Positions 4,755-10,632 of a DNA stretch of 27,512 nt are shown here, piece by piece (within the stretch, counting starts at the first letter, position 1; every line of letters starts with the position of its first letter). The stretch spans positions 1-27,512 of IMG/VR virus record IMGVR_UViG_3300025941_000085; one strand, 5' to 3'. The notes beneath the pieces are model-generated. The model had not been told where the DNA came from, did not search any database, and worked only from the letters and a program-made list of their open reading frames with translations. The DNA is from a virus. Made by a program: the position numbers and the translations under genes.

Positions 4755-5862
4755 CCTTGATCCGGACCCATTCGGACCCCCGAGGATCGTGGTAGCCGGC
4801 GGTGGTCTCCGGGTCGTTGTGACCCAGTAGCTCCTGGGTGTTCACGCCACCCTGGTCGGAATACAGCCGCTCTGAGAGGCTGCGAATCTCGTGGAAGGTC
4901 GGGGGATCCTTATCGCCCCAGTCCAGCCCCAGCGAGCCGATCACATCGGCGAAGCGCTTGGAGATCGTATCCACAAAGATCGGCCGGCCGGCTGGGCTAT
5001 TGCCGCGGTTCACGGTCTGGTGAATGAGGAATTTGCTGAGCACACCGCTGTGCCGGCACTGGCTGACCACATCGCCGAGACTCATTCCAAAAACCTTCAG
5101 TCTGAGCTCGGCCGGGATGAATATCCGGTGCGGGTCGGCGGACTTCTCGGACTGCTGCTCGCAATACCATCCGCCATCCCGGAAATCGGCGAACTTCGCC
5201 AATGCGATGTCCTCGCGCCGCTGTCCGCTCACCAGCGCGAGGGCCATGGCGTTCTTCAGCCAAATGAGCTTGGCGCGCTCGTACGCCTGCATAAAGGTCT
5301 CGAAGGACAAGCGAGACCGCTGCACGGTGACTTTTACCGAGAGCTTGCTGTCCATGACCGGATTTTCGGCCGTGTACCAGCCCTGAACCCGCGCCTCCCG
5401 AAAGCTGTCGCGCATGAAGTTGCGCAGCGCTTGCGCGGTGCGCGCCTTGCCTTCCGTAACCGCAGTGGTTTCCAGGACCTCCTGGATCTTCAGTGCATTG
5501 ACTCGGGCGAGTAGCATTTGCGGGCCCAGAAGCTGGACCATCCGTTTACCGAAGCTCCTGTATTGGCGCAGCGTGACGGCCGCATATTTGCCGGTAGCGT
5601 CCAGGATCGCCGTATACTTCGTATTCCAGGCCTCGACGGTGCGAGTGGCGTCGCCGGTAATGCGGTCGATCAGCCGCGTCTCGACACCTATCTGGGACAC
5701 TTTCAGATTGGCTTCGACCGCTTGGGCAAACGCCTTGGCCCGATCCCGGCCGAGTCCGTATTCAACGCCGTCGATTGGGCTGCGGTACGAGTAGTAGCCG
5801 TCTCGTTCATACAGGTGTTCTGGCCAGCCCCGTTTGCGGCTATTGCGTCTGCGTGGACTCAC
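4744..5862 (-). CDS. int: Lambda-type tyrosine integrase
   Basis: The 372-residue protein has the lambda Int architecture. The N-terminal arm-binding domain (RRRNSRKRGWPEHLYERDGY, about 4-23) is followed by a core-binding domain and a C-terminal catalytic domain. Catalytic residues are visible: Arg215 (SGQRRED), probable Lys240, His324 and Arg327 (FHEIR), His348 (LLGHND) and Tyr357 (GYHDP). The length is close to lambda Int (356). The GTG at 5862 is chosen because GGGGG lies 7 bases upstream and the protein then begins, as lambda Int does, just before the arginine cluster. It overlaps xis by 23 bases, as in lambda. Its stop abuts the candidate attP. It should both integrate and, with Xis, excise the phage. 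Confidence 0.93.
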   Translation of the reverse strand: MSPRRRNSRKRGWPEHLYERDGYYSYRSPIDGVEYGLGRDRAKAFAQAVEANLKVSQIGVETRLIDRITGDATRTVEAWNTKYTAILDATGKYAAVTLRQYRSFGKRMVQLLGPQMLLARVNALKIQEVLETTAVTEGKARTAQALRNFMRDSFREARVQGWYTAENPVMDSKLSVKVTVQRSRLSFETFMQAYERAKLIWLKNAMALALVSGQRREDIALAKFADFRDGGWYCEQQSEKSADPHRIFIPAELRLKVFGMSLGDVVSQCRHSGVLSKFLIHQTVNRGNSPAGRPIFVDTISKRFADVIGSLGLDWGDKDPPTFHEIRSLSERLYSDQGGVNTQELLGHNDPETTAGYHDPRGSEWVRIKVTV

Positions 5863-6058
5863 GAGAACCCCCAATGAACGATGTATTATTGTAATCGCCG
5901 ACATAGCGCGCATTCGGCTCGAGGAAGTAGGATCGCCCATGCTTCTGCGGCAGAGGAAAAATCTTCCCGTCTCGGCACCAGCGCCGCAAAGTCCCTACGG
6001 TCGGTGCGGATTCGCCGTATCGGTCACGCGCCCACTTTTCGAGAGTTATAAACATCAT
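5840..6058 (-). CDS. xis: Lambda-type excisionase
   Basis: From the ATG at 6058 the product is 72 residues, the same length as lambda Xis. It contains FITLEKWARDRYG, then TVGTLRRWCRDGKIFPLPQK and HGRSYFLEPNARYV. This is the Xis/MerR-like winged helix with the RRW recognition helix and IxPxPxK wing. AGGA lies about 6 bases upstream, and the start overlaps the previous stop as TGATG. A longer version from 6151 is possible but would run through the neighbouring genes. Its product bends attachment-site DNA and directs Int toward excision. The gene overlaps int. Confidence 0.85.
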   Translation of the reverse strand: MMFITLEKWARDRYGESAPTVGTLRRWCRDGKIFPLPQKHGRSYFLEPNARYVGDYNNTSFIGGSRESTQTQ

Positions 6059-6135
6059 TTCATCCTGACTCGGCGCGAGATCCACATCAGCATCCCGTGA
6101 ACATAATGACGCCGATTCCATAGCGCGCGACTCAT
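6055..6135 (-). CDS. Basic micro-protein (26 aa) between YbcO-like gene and xis
   Basis: The frame encodes MSRALWNRRHYVHGMLMWIS followed by RRVRMK. Its ATG overlaps the stop of the YbcO-like gene as ATGA, and its TGA overlaps the xis start as TGATG, so it fits the coupled series exactly. It is very basic (eight Arg or Lys) with two tryptophans. It may be a real small regulator or only a coupling frame that carries ribosomes from one gene to the next. No family is recognised. Confidence 0.45.
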   Translation of the reverse strand: MSRALWNRRHYVHGMLMWISRRVRMK

Positions 6136-6482
6136 AGTCGTCTGGGAACAATCTTCGGCAAACGGATTGGGCGGGAAGGTCGGTCCGGCTGGAACATCAG
6201 AATCCCCTGTTCCTCCAACCACGCCTGCGTGCGCAGCATTCCCTCCAATAGCAAAAGCCGGCGTTGAGCGTAGCTGAGGGTGGTGTGGGTCCTCCCGTCC
6301 ACAAGATCGTGGCAACTGCTGCACGCGATCGCTCCGAACAGATCCGGTGACTTGATACTCATCCCCGATATACCAATAAGTCGCACGTGAGCCCAAACGC
6401 TCGTTTCTGGGTTTCCATTGCAATATGATGGGACCCGGATCAAGCATTCCTGGCCCTTCGCGAGTTTTGTCAGGTCCACCAT
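6132..6482 (-). CDS. YbcO/DUF1364-family phage nuclease
   Basis: The 116-residue protein begins MVDLTKLAKGQECLIRVPSY and continues CNGNPETSVWAHVRLIGISGM, then SPDLFGAIACSSCHDLVDGR. These are the signature blocks of DUF1364, whose DLP12 member YbcO is a metal-dependent, HNH-like DNase. The conserved Cys13, Cys21, His32, the CSSCHD cluster and the DGR motif are all present. The length is slightly above the typical 95-100 residues, through a longer C-terminus. In lambdoid phages this family lies among the nin-region recombination genes; here it lies between DUF1367 and xis. The start immediately follows the upstream TAA. Confidence 0.8.
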   Translation of the reverse strand: MVDLTKLAKGQECLIRVPSYCNGNPETSVWAHVRLIGISGMSIKSPDLFGAIACSSCHDLVDGRTHTTLSYAQRRLLLLEGMLRTQAWLEEQGILMFQPDRPSRPIRLPKIVPRRL

Positions 6483-6944
6483 TTATGCTGCTAGGCGCAT
6501 GCATTTGAGCAACTCCAACTCGATGGACTCGTGCGAAACTCCGGGCATGATCCGTTCCATAACAACGTCCGTGACCTTCGGCCAGAACTTCTCCCAATCG
6601 CTTTGCTCCATGTTCTCGAAGCTGATGCTTTTGGGGATCTGATAGACGGGCTTTCCATCCATGTCGAAAATCGTCGTGCAGTGGCCAGAGCAGATTTTCA
6701 CGGCGTCGCTGACATCCTCTTTCGACTGAATCAACATGACACCGCCGTGTGGCATTTCAATACGCTCACAGTTGTCAGCACACATCGTCATGAGAGCCCA
6801 ATATCGACGTAGATCCTTCGGGCAGCGCACGCGCAGCGGTTTGAACCAGGCAATCTCTCCCTGCTGCAGGCGGTCGCGAACCTTGATCGCGTCATCGCTC
6901 GCTGGAAGAAATCCTTGCCCGCGCCTGAATAGCTCTATGTTCAT
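6483..6944 (-). CDS. DUF1367-like phage protein
   Basis: The 153-residue protein contains KPLRVRCPKDLRRYWALMTM (about 35-54), with the pattern of Arg/Lys, Pro, Arg-aromatic and ALx seen in DUF1367. It also contains VYQIPKSISFENMEQSDWEK (100-119), the most typical DUF1367 block (PKSISFxxMxxxxF). The function is not established; members lie in replication and recombination modules of lambdoid phages. The start ATG overlaps the stop of the zinc-ribbon gene as ATGA. The protein is shorter than the 180-200 residues usual in the family, mainly in the middle. Confidence 0.65.
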   Translation of the reverse strand: MNIELFRRGQGFLPASDDAIKVRDRLQQGEIAWFKPLRVRCPKDLRRYWALMTMCADNCERIEMPHGGVMLIQSKEDVSDAVKICSGHCTTIFDMDGKPVYQIPKSISFENMEQSDWEKFWPKVTDVVMERIMPGVSHESIELELLKCMRLAA

Positions 6945-7240
6945 TGCAGTCTGGCCTGAAGCCGTTTGAATCGCATGTATCTGCGGCAGGTGGCCCGATG
7001 AACCTCGCGGCCGCGCGACGTCAGCCGGTAGGCTTTTCGTTTCGCGACGTTCTCAGGCCTTCGAGACCAGAGGCGTTTGCGCTCGCGATGAAGCTCAAAT
7101 TTCAACTCCTGATTCACGCGGACGTTCTCGCGATGACATTTCTTGCAGGTTTTCATGTAGCCGGTCGCGTAGTTAGGGTGCTTGTAAAACCCTTTCACGA
7201 GCGACATTTCGCGGCCACATTGTTTGCAAACCTGATTCAT
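6941..7240 (-). CDS. Zinc-ribbon protein with basic C-terminus
   Basis: The first 40 residues have two Cys pairs, CKQCG (5-9) and CKKCH (32-36), spaced as in the FYKHPNYATGYMKTC module seen at the N-terminus of some phage HNH endonucleases. The remaining 60 residues are strongly basic (many Arg and Lys), but no HNH motif follows. It is likely a small nucleic-acid-binding protein. It begins directly after the TAA of the ATPase gene and ends overlapping the DUF1367 gene start. Confidence 0.6.
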   Translation of the reverse strand: MNQVCKQCGREMSLVKGFYKHPNYATGYMKTCKKCHRENVRVNQELKFELHRERKRLWSRRPENVAKRKAYRLTSRGREVHRATCRRYMRFKRLQARLQ

Positions 7241-8383
7241 TTACGCCGCTTTCTCCTCAACGGTGTGAGGAATGGCGTCGTCATCGTCAATTGTTTCTGG
7301 AGCTTTTGGCGGGTCGTTTGCGATCGGCTCGGCGCCGAATTCGTGGCCGCGGGTCAGCTTCCATAGTGCGTTGCGTGCCTGCTGGACTTCAGCAAGTCGC
7401 ATTGATTCCAGTCTTGCCCACGCGCGGGTTCCGGAAACCGCTTCCAATGTGGCTGCCTTTGCAGCCTTCGTCGCCTGATCCATGCCGTATCCGTGGTGCC
7501 GCTGCAGTTCCTCCTTGATATCGTCGAGCGCAATATCGCGGCGGCGCATTTCCGCGGCCGCGTTGTCCTCGCCGGCATCGTTGAACACTTCGCGGGAGTC
7601 GCGTTCCTTCATCGAGCCGTGATGCTCGCCGCCGATGTTGAGCGCCTTGAAGTGCGCCTGCAGCTTCTTGAAGTTCGGCATGGGAATCTGCTGGCCATTG
7701 AGGGCATCGGCGCGGTCCTTCTGGACGATGGCCGTGTTGATAATTTTCCCGTCGTCGAGGTCCTTGAACATCTCGATCAGCAGCGAGGGCTCGTAGCCCA
7801 TCTCCTTCTCGGTGGCCATTTTCGTGCCGACCGTGATGAGTTCCTTTTTGCCGCTCCCGTCGTCCTTGTCCTGGTACTCGTATACGTTCCCGGCGCGGCC
7901 GCAGACGATGAAATGCACCTTGCTCGAGAGATACAGATCCGTGAACTCCCCCCACTCGCGTTTGATCGGACCCCAGTGCTGAAACTCCAGGGACGCGATC
8001 GGCCGCTTGTTGTTGCGGCGGCGGCCTTCGTTGATCCTCGCGAGGCACGACTCCTGCAGATCGCGCCAGATGTGCGAGATCGAATCGACGATCAGCACCG
8101 AACAAGCGGATTGCGCTTCCTTCGTCCAATTCATCAGATCGACGAACGCTCGACTCTCGTCGTACACAAACGGCTCGGGGAGACCGGCTTTCTTGATCAG
8201 GGGAAGCAGGAATCCCCATGCCGGCTCGGTATCGAACACTCCTATCGGTTTTTCGAGCTTGTGCGCCTTGATCAGCCCAATTGCGATCTCGGCGGCGGTC
8301 CTCGACTTCCCCGCGCCGGCCTCCCCATACAAACCAACCTTGCCGTATGCCATTTTGTTGGTCGCCTTGATTAACATGCTCAT
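7241..8383 (-). CDS. Phage P-loop ATPase, RecA-like (AAA_24 type)
   Basis: The 380-residue protein begins MSMLIKATNKMAYGKVGLYG. It has a Walker A motif GEAGAGKS (20-27), a Walker B strand SVLIVDSISHIW (95-106) and an EFQHWGPIKREW sensor-like block. This is the phage RecA-core NTPase type often annotated as a nucleotide-binding protein, related to Sak4-like recombination ATPases. It probably acts in recombination or replication on single-stranded DNA. The C-terminal 110 residues are acidic and helical with a DDDDA tail. The ATG at 8383 is chosen because GGGGA lies about 11 bases upstream and it starts two bases after the upstream stop; a longer frame reaches 8440. Confidence 0.78.
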   Translation of the reverse strand: MSMLIKATNKMAYGKVGLYGEAGAGKSRTAAEIAIGLIKAHKLEKPIGVFDTEPAWGFLLPLIKKAGLPEPFVYDESRAFVDLMNWTKEAQSACSVLIVDSISHIWRDLQESCLARINEGRRRNNKRPIASLEFQHWGPIKREWGEFTDLYLSSKVHFIVCGRAGNVYEYQDKDDGSGKKELITVGTKMATEKEMGYEPSLLIEMFKDLDDGKIINTAIVQKDRADALNGQQIPMPNFKKLQAHFKALNIGGEHHGSMKERDSREVFNDAGEDNAAAEMRRRDIALDDIKEELQRHHGYGMDQATKAAKAATLEAVSGTRAWARLESMRLAEVQQARNALWKLTRGHEFGAEPIANDPPKAPETIDDDDAIPHTVEEKAA

Positions 8384-8385
8384 AT

Positions 8386-8604
8386 TCAAATTTCCCCTAC
8401 CAGTGGGATGCCAACGGCATCGGCGTAATCTTTTTTCCAATCTCCAAGCAGTTCCGGCGTCTCAAGGGCGCCCAAGTCGTGGGCGTCATATGCGTCCGCA
8501 CAATCGAGGTGAGCGAACTCACTGTTTACTATCGCGTGCGGCGCAGCCCGATCGAGCGAGCACCGACATAGGCAGCAAATGGCGATTTTTCGCGAAGAAA
8601 TCAT
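8386..8604 (-). CDS. Small Cys-containing protein (72 aa)
   Basis: The protein begins MISSRKIAICCLCRCSLDRA, with four cysteines at 10, 11, 13 and 15, and another Cys with His near 33-35 (HLDCADAYDAHD). This spacing could make one zinc site. The C-terminal half is acidic and helical (DWKKDYADAVG). The start follows the upstream TGA with an overlap of one base or less (TGAATG). The family is not recognised. Confidence 0.55.
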   Translation of the reverse strand: MISSRKIAICCLCRCSLDRAAPHAIVNSEFAHLDCADAYDAHDLGALETPELLGDWKKDYADAVGIPLVGEI

Positions 8605-8802
8605 TCAGTCAGCCTGTCTCTGGAACATCGACGGAAAGCCCTGCGCCCTCATCCAGCGACGAGCCTCGTTCTGTTCAACACGACGGCGCCAGAGCGCTTC
8701 AATGGCGTTGTCCGCATGTGCCTGTTCGATTGCCTGGGCTGCACCCAACAGTGCGGGCGTGCGGCGGTCAATGAACCCCTTAATGTTCATGCGCACCTTC
8801 AT
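8605..8802 (-). CDS. Hypothetical helical protein (65 aa)
   Basis: The product begins MKVRMNIKGFIDRRTPALLG and continues with a long amphipathic helix rich in Ala, Glu and Arg (about 20-52). The start at 8802 has an excellent GGGAGG site 5 bases upstream and overlaps the stop of the preceding gene as ATGA. The frame is open further upstream to 8985, but that part overlaps two other genes and is Arg/Gly-rich. The composition suggests a small soluble, possibly oligomeric protein. No function is known. Confidence 0.6.
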   Translation of the reverse strand: MKVRMNIKGFIDRRTPALLGAAQAIEQAHADNAIEALWRRRVEQNEARRWMRAQGFPSMFQRQAD

Positions 8803-8966
8803 TGAAGCCTCCCACCGATTGCCTGTCGCAACTCCATTCCCACCTGTAGCGCTTCGATCTCCAATGCGCTGGCGTCGGCGCCCGCTGCCTTCAACTCTTG
8901 AATGTCGATCCGCAAGGAAGTCAGCCTGCCCCATAGAAGGGCAACGTCTCCGATAGTGACGATCAC
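8799..8966 (-). CDS. Small coiled-coil-like protein (55 aa)
   Basis: From the GTG at 8966 the protein reads VIVTIGDVALLWGRLTSLRI and continues with heptad-like Leu/Ile spacing through QELKAAGADASALEIEALQV. The GTG overlaps the stop of the lipoprotein gene as GTGA and has GGAGG about 8 bases upstream, which is better than the ATG five codons earlier. It is likely a short helical, self-associating protein. The family is not recognised. Confidence 0.55.
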   Translation of the reverse strand: MIVTIGDVALLWGRLTSLRIDIQELKAAGADASALEIEALQVGMELRQAIGGRLQ

Positions 8967-9280
8967 GGCCGAATCCTCCACTCATAGCCGATGGCGACAG
9001 TAGTCAGTTCGCGGGGCCCGCAAATTCCACCAGGGCAAACCTCTCTCCATCCCGAGCCCATGCCGCTGGAAAGGTTGTAACCCTGGCCAACGTCAACGTA
9101 GGCGCCATGAACCTGCCAACGCGCGATGACTTCGGCGTATTGCGCGCCGTAGTTAGTCTGGCTGCCGCCAAAATGTTGACCGATGTGCGAGAGGTGCCCG
9201 ACTTCGGTTCTGACTGTGTTTGGAGCAAGGGCGCAGCCCGAGAGGCTGAGGACCGCGATGGTGGCAAAAGCGCGGATCAT
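8963..9280 (-). CDS. Phage-encoded lipoprotein
   Basis: The N-terminus MIRAFATIAVLSLSGCALAP has an Arg, a hydrophobic stretch and the lipobox LSGC, so Cys16 is the predicted lipidated residue after signal peptidase II cleavage. The mature part (about 90 residues) is rich in beta-forming sequence with many Gly, Tyr and aromatic residues and ends YEWRIRP, like a small outer-membrane-associated barrel or sandwich. Position +2 is Ala, which does not signal inner-membrane retention. In the leftward early operon, a lipoprotein is a candidate for host-surface alteration or superinfection exclusion, but this is inference. The start overlaps the upstream stop as ATGA. Confidence 0.72.
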   Translation of the reverse strand: MIRAFATIAVLSLSGCALAPNTVRTEVGHLSHIGQHFGGSQTNYGAQYAEVIARWQVHGAYVDVGQGYNLSSGMGSGWREVCPGGICGPRELTTVAIGYEWRIRP

Positions 9281-9504
9281 GATTGCCCGGTTCCCACATC
9301 AGAATGCTTGGCGGCGCGGAGATCCAGGCACGGCGGATTCGCGGTATCTACACCCGTAACCGAGATCCGGCATGCATTGCCGTTCCTGTCGGTGATGGTG
9401 ACCTCGATTCCGCGGATCGGCGGACGCGAGTCGTAGAGATGCTCAAAGCGCGAGACCGTCACGTGCTCGGCGTCAAAGAAGCTCTGTGTGATCCAGCCTG
9501 ACAC
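9277..9504 (-). CDS. First gene of the leftward operon, hypothetical (75 aa)
   Basis: A GTG-started protein of 75 residues, M(V)SGWITQSFFDAEHVTVSR and onward. The middle has beta-strand-like blocks (GIEVTITDRNGNACRISVTG), and two cysteines are present. The GTG at 9504 is preceded by GGGAGAGG. It is the promoter-proximal gene after the PL-like promoter at 9544-9572, the position held by N in lambda, but it is not basic enough to resemble an N antiterminator. No family is recognised. Confidence 0.55.
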   Translation of the reverse strand: MSGWITQSFFDAEHVTVSRFEHLYDSRPPIRGIEVTITDRNGNACRISVTGVDTANPPCLDLRAAKHSDVGTGQS

Positions 9505-9520
9505 TTTCCTCTCCCGTATT

Positions 9521-9534
9521 CGGCCCGTGGGCCG
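9521..9534 (-). promoter_or_regulatory. Leader stem-loop in the leftward transcript
   Basis: CGGCCC-GT-GGGCCG is a perfect inverted repeat of 6 bases with a 2-base centre, located between the predicted PL start and the first leftward gene. In RNA it would form a small hairpin about 17 bases before the GTG. There is no U-tract, so it is not a terminator by itself; it could stabilise the mRNA or serve antitermination. Confidence 0.3.
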
Positions 9535-9543
9535 ATGGGGAGA

Positions 9544-9572
9544 AGGTTACTAAACGGTAATTATGCTGTCAA
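9544..9572 (-). promoter_or_regulatory. Leftward early promoter (PL-like)
   Basis: On the minus strand a perfect -35 box TTGACA (9572-9567) is followed by a 17-base spacer and a weak -10 box TAACCT (9549-9544). One operator-like repeat lies in the spacer and touches the -10 box, and a second lies just upstream and shares one base with the -35 box. A repressor bound at these sites would block RNA polymerase. Transcription would enter the gene at 9504 and the whole leftward operon. Confidence 0.6.
9547..9560. promoter_or_regulatory. Operator, left site 1
   Basis: TTACTAAACGGTAA is a 14-base site of form TTAC-N6-GTAA with dyad symmetry. It overlaps the -10 box and spacer of the leftward promoter. 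The same pattern recurs at 9572-9585 and 10274-10287, which supports binding by the phage repressor and/or the Cro-like protein. Confidence 0.6.
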
Positions 9573-9585
9573 TACCAAATGGTAA
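9572..9585. promoter_or_regulatory. Operator, left site 2
   Basis: ATACCAAATGGTAA matches the TTAC-N6-GTAA pattern with one mismatch (ATAC). Its centre is 25 bases from that of left site 1, and it lies immediately upstream of the -35 box. The pair resembles the multiple OL sites of lambda, where side-by-side dimers cooperate. Confidence 0.55.
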
Positions 9586-9601
9586 TGTTTTATGAATTAT
9601 T

Positions 9602-9817
9602 TCAGCCCCGCGCTGCTGCGGCGCGGTAGTCTTCTAGCGATTCAGGTTTTCGCAGCCTTTCGAGTATGGCTGCCGCGGACGTGGAAATAATGGCGGTGAG
9701 AAGCCAGAGGGGCAGGGCGATCATGTGCAGCGGGTTCGATGACCCGAATACCGCGAATAGGGTGATGGCCGCGATGGCGTAGCACAGACTGCCGATGATC
9801 CAGAGGTATACGGTCAT
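9602..9817 (-). CDS. Two-helix membrane protein in the repressor operon
   Basis: The 71-residue protein has two hydrophobic helices (about 3-24 and 30-50, LWIIGSLCYAIAAITLFAVF and MIALPLWLLTAIISTSAAAI) and a charged C-terminus. AGGGA lies about 5 bases upstream of the ATG. It follows the repressor by 11 bases and is likely co-transcribed with it, so it should be made in the lysogen. In lambda the same position holds rexAB. A lysogen-expressed membrane protein here is a candidate for superinfection exclusion or phage defence, which is inference from position. Confidence 0.6.
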   Translation of the reverse strand: MTVYLWIIGSLCYAIAAITLFAVFGSSNPLHMIALPLWLLTAIISTSAAAILERLRKPESLEDYRAAAARG

Positions 9818-9828
9818 CTTTCCCTGGC

Positions 9829-10215
9829 TTACGCCGATCTGCGCTTCGGTGGTTTAACTGCAAATTCTTGGACGCCGGCCCCGAGGATCAGCTTCTTGAG
9901 CGCGGACTCAATCTCGGTTTGCTGCTCTGGCGCCAGGCGATCCCAATGGGATCGATCGAAAGAGAACGGCCAATCGGTCGGTGGCGGCGTTGGGGCTTCT
10001 TCATCCGTGTCCAGCCAACCGCGCGGCTTGCGGCACTTCGATTCGATATTGCGCGCCACCTTTTCACCGAATGATTTGCGTGGATTGGTAAGCAGCTGCG
10101 ATATGAGATTCGGTTCCGAGTTGAGTGTCTTGGCCAGGGCCACCTGCGACCCAAATTCCTCGACGAGCAGCGCAAGACGCCGCTTTCTGACTCGTTTGAG
10201 CTCGTCCCGATCCAT
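9829..10215 (-). CDS. Phage repressor, HTH only (CI-like)
   Basis: The 128-residue protein begins MDRDELKRVRKRRLALLVEE. It has a helix-turn-helix at about 20-50 (FGSQVALAKTLNSEPNLISQ) and the motif GEKVARNIESKCRKPRGWLD, typical of XRE-type phage repressors. Most relatives continue into a Ser/Lys self-cleaving S24 domain; here only about 60 residues follow and no such domain is present. RecA-driven self-cleavage is therefore not expected. The ATG has no ribosome binding site, but a promoter-like pair places the transcript start at or next to the ATG, as for lambda cI from PRM. The gene lies between two operator regions, diverging from the Cro-like gene. Confidence 0.75.
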   Translation of the reverse strand: MDRDELKRVRKRRLALLVEEFGSQVALAKTLNSEPNLISQLLTNPRKSFGEKVARNIESKCRKPRGWLDTDEEAPTPPPTDWPFSFDRSHWDRLAPEQQTEIESALKKLILGAGVQEFAVKPPKRRSA

Positions 10216-10221
10216 GCAGTG

Positions 10222-10249
10222 ATAGTAGGGAGCTGCTACGCCCGGTAAA
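10222..10249 (-). promoter_or_regulatory. Repressor promoter (PRM-like), likely leaderless mRNA
   Basis: On the minus strand TTTACC (10249-10244) and TACTAT (10227-10222) are separated by 16 bases. The end of the -10 box is 6 bases from the A of the repressor ATG at 10215, so the mRNA should begin at or next to the start codon. No Shine-Dalgarno sequence is present. The -35 region overlaps a degenerate operator half-site (GGTAA on plus), which could give autoregulation. Confidence 0.4.
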
Positions 10250-10273
10250 TGGACAAAGGGTATTGCCAAAAGA

Positions 10274-10287
10274 TTACTATCTGGTAA
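10274..10287. promoter_or_regulatory. Operator, right site
   Basis: TTACTATCTGGTAA fits TTAC-N6-GTAA exactly and lies 10 bases before the start of the Cro-like gene. It covers a possible rightward -10 box TACTAT (10275-10280), paired with TGGACA at 10250-10255, although the 19-base spacer is long. It also lies upstream of the repressor promoter. The position matches OR of lambda. Confidence 0.6.
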
Positions 10288-10297
10288 TGTCCTGAGG

Positions 10298-10561
10298 ATG
10301 GAATCGCTAAGGTCGTATCTCAATTCGCTCGAGCGCGAGGCACAGGAAGCATATGCAGGCCGTTGCGGCACCTCGCTTGGGTACCTGCGGAAAGCTTTAT
10401 CCACAAAGGAACGGATCGCCGAATCGACCGCGATCGCGTTAGATCGGGAAAGCTCCGGGGCAGTACCCGTTGAGGACACTCGTCCAGACGTGGATTGGTC
10501 ATATTTGCGTGGAACATCAGGCAAGTCGTCACGGCTGACAACCAGCCGCAGAGCGGGGTGA
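10298..10561 (+). CDS. Cro/YdaS-like DNA-binding protein
   Basis: The 87-residue protein begins MESLRSYLNSLEREAQEAYA and continues RCGTSLGYLRKALSTKERIA, then ESSGAVPVEDTRPDVDWSYL. This is the pattern of YdaS/Cro-like phage regulators: a helix-turn-helix with GTSxGYLRKA, then the RPDVDW motif. It is the first rightward gene, divergent from the repressor, and an operator lies just before it. It should act like Cro, shutting down repressor synthesis and tuning early transcription. GAGG directly touches the ATG, which is unusually close for a ribosome binding site. Confidence 0.75.
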   Translation: MESLRSYLNSLEREAQEAYAGRCGTSLGYLRKALSTKERIAESTAIALDRESSGAVPVEDTRPDVDWSYLRGTSGKSSRLTTSRRAG

Positions 10562-10632
10562 TTCGTGTTCTTCTTTGCGCACACTATGCCTGCCTTTTTT
10601 TCGGTTGACCCGGAAACTACAGGAAAGAGTTC

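Noticed and set aside
4891-5514. Plus-strand frame of 207 codons inside int
   Set aside because: It is antisense to the integrase catalytic domain, whose residues are all present, and has no start signal.
7389-8374. Long open frames on both strands overlapping the P-loop ATPase gene (7389-8219 minus, 7493-8374 plus)
   Set aside because: The ATPase frame carries Walker motifs; the others are Arg/Gln-rich or antisense shadows without motifs.
10562-10632. Terminator at the T-run near 10597-10603
   Set aside because: No stem of useful length precedes the T-run.
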